This document shows, in pieces, positions 5,249 through 5,386 of a stretch of 5,386 nucleotides of DNA; position 1 is the stretch's first letter; every line of letters starts with the position of its first letter. This DNA is from Muribaculaceae bacterium (GTDB taxonomy: Bacteria; Pseudomonadota; Alphaproteobacteria; Rs-D84), in contig JAMPEH010000176.1 of NCBI GenBank assembly GCA_023665245.1, positions 1 through 5,386 on the forward strand, given 5' to 3'. The notes below the pieces were generated by a model that saw only the letters and a program-made list of their open reading frames with translations, searched no databases and was not told where the DNA came from. The translations under genes and the position numbers were made by a program.

Positions 5249-5386
5249 TTAACATTTTACATCCTTAATCTTGCATGAGCCTTTCTTTCCCAGGCTGAGA
5301 AGATGCCCGGGGGTCACAATCTTAATTTTCTTGGTACAACCATCCGCGATGACATATTGATTTGAAATTGAAAGAGGGTTAACTTT
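5249..5386 (-). CDS. 3' end of an unrecognised gene, truncated by the right window edge
   Basis: Forty-five sense codons run from the window edge to a TAA at 5249-5251. The visible C-terminus includes NQYVIADGCTKKIKIVTPGH and ends CKIKDVKC. It is Lys-rich, with three Cys and no membrane segment. No start codon lies in the window, so total length is unknown. Support comes from the open frame, from G/C content that falls sharply right after the stop, and from a correctly oriented terminator 81 bases downstream. I do not recognise the family. By position it could encode another early or packaging-related phage protein, but nothing in the sequence shows this. A plus-strand frame of only 20 codons overlaps it and is less convincing. 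Confidence 0.5.
   Translation of the reverse strand, partial: KVNPLSISNQYVIADGCTKKIKIVTPGHLLSLGKKGSCKIKDVKC

Noticed and set aside
1..5386. The window length equals that of the phiX174 genome
   Set aside because: The content is a tailed-phage packaging region with TerL and an antirepressor, not a microvirus. The length is a coincidence or a choice of window.

Overview
The window looks like part of the packaging and head-completion region of a tailed double-stranded DNA phage or prophage (Caudoviricetes), probably of a Bacteroidota host. The phage assignment rests on a large terminase subunit (TerL) with all its motifs, a Bro-N/KilAC antirepressor and a Mu gp36-like (DUF1320) protein. The host assignment is inference. 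None of the four visible gene starts has a Shine-Dalgarno sequence; each is preceded by A/T-rich sequence, as is usual in Bacteroidota. Two non-coding stretches also carry matches to the Bacteroidota -7 promoter box TAnnTTTG. No host gene, tRNA, rRNA, insertion sequence or CRISPR array was seen.

Every gene I accept is on the minus strand, so the layout reads right to left. (1) 5249-5386 is the C-terminal end of an unrecognised gene that enters from the right, followed by a Rho-independent terminator at 5136-5167. (2) 4992-5135 is non-coding, with a foldable element at 5032-5090 and a possible -7 box at 5022-5029. (3) 4188-4991 is the antirepressor. (4) 1509-4184 is terL, starting 3 bp after the antirepressor stop. 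(5) 351-1490 is the DUF1320 protein, 18 bp after terL. (6) A terminator at 258-316 closes this three-gene unit. (7) 109-257 is a control-like region with nested inverted repeats and a promoter candidate. (8) 1-108 is the start of another gene that runs off the left edge.

The most notable object is a 364-residue intein inside TerL. It sits within the Walker A P-loop, between the catalytic Lys and the following Ser, so unspliced TerL should lack ATPase activity. It begins with Gln rather than Cys or Ser. It carries a Trp in block B, a Cys in block F and a Thr before the terminal His-Asn, which is the WCT signature of class 3 inteins. It also holds a LAGLIDADG homing endonuclease with both acidic residues present. 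Its DNA is much more A/T-rich than the flanking terL sequence, consistent with a mobile origin. Splicing would give a 527-residue terminase.

Together, the antirepressor would bear on the lysis/lysogeny decision, TerL would cut and pump DNA into proheads, and the DUF1320 protein would act at the head-tail junction. Other oddities are a four-Cys zinc-ribbon-like segment between the TerL N-terminal Gln motif and Walker A, three carbohydrate-binding-like modules inserted into the DUF1320 fold, and no recognisable small terminase subunit in the window.
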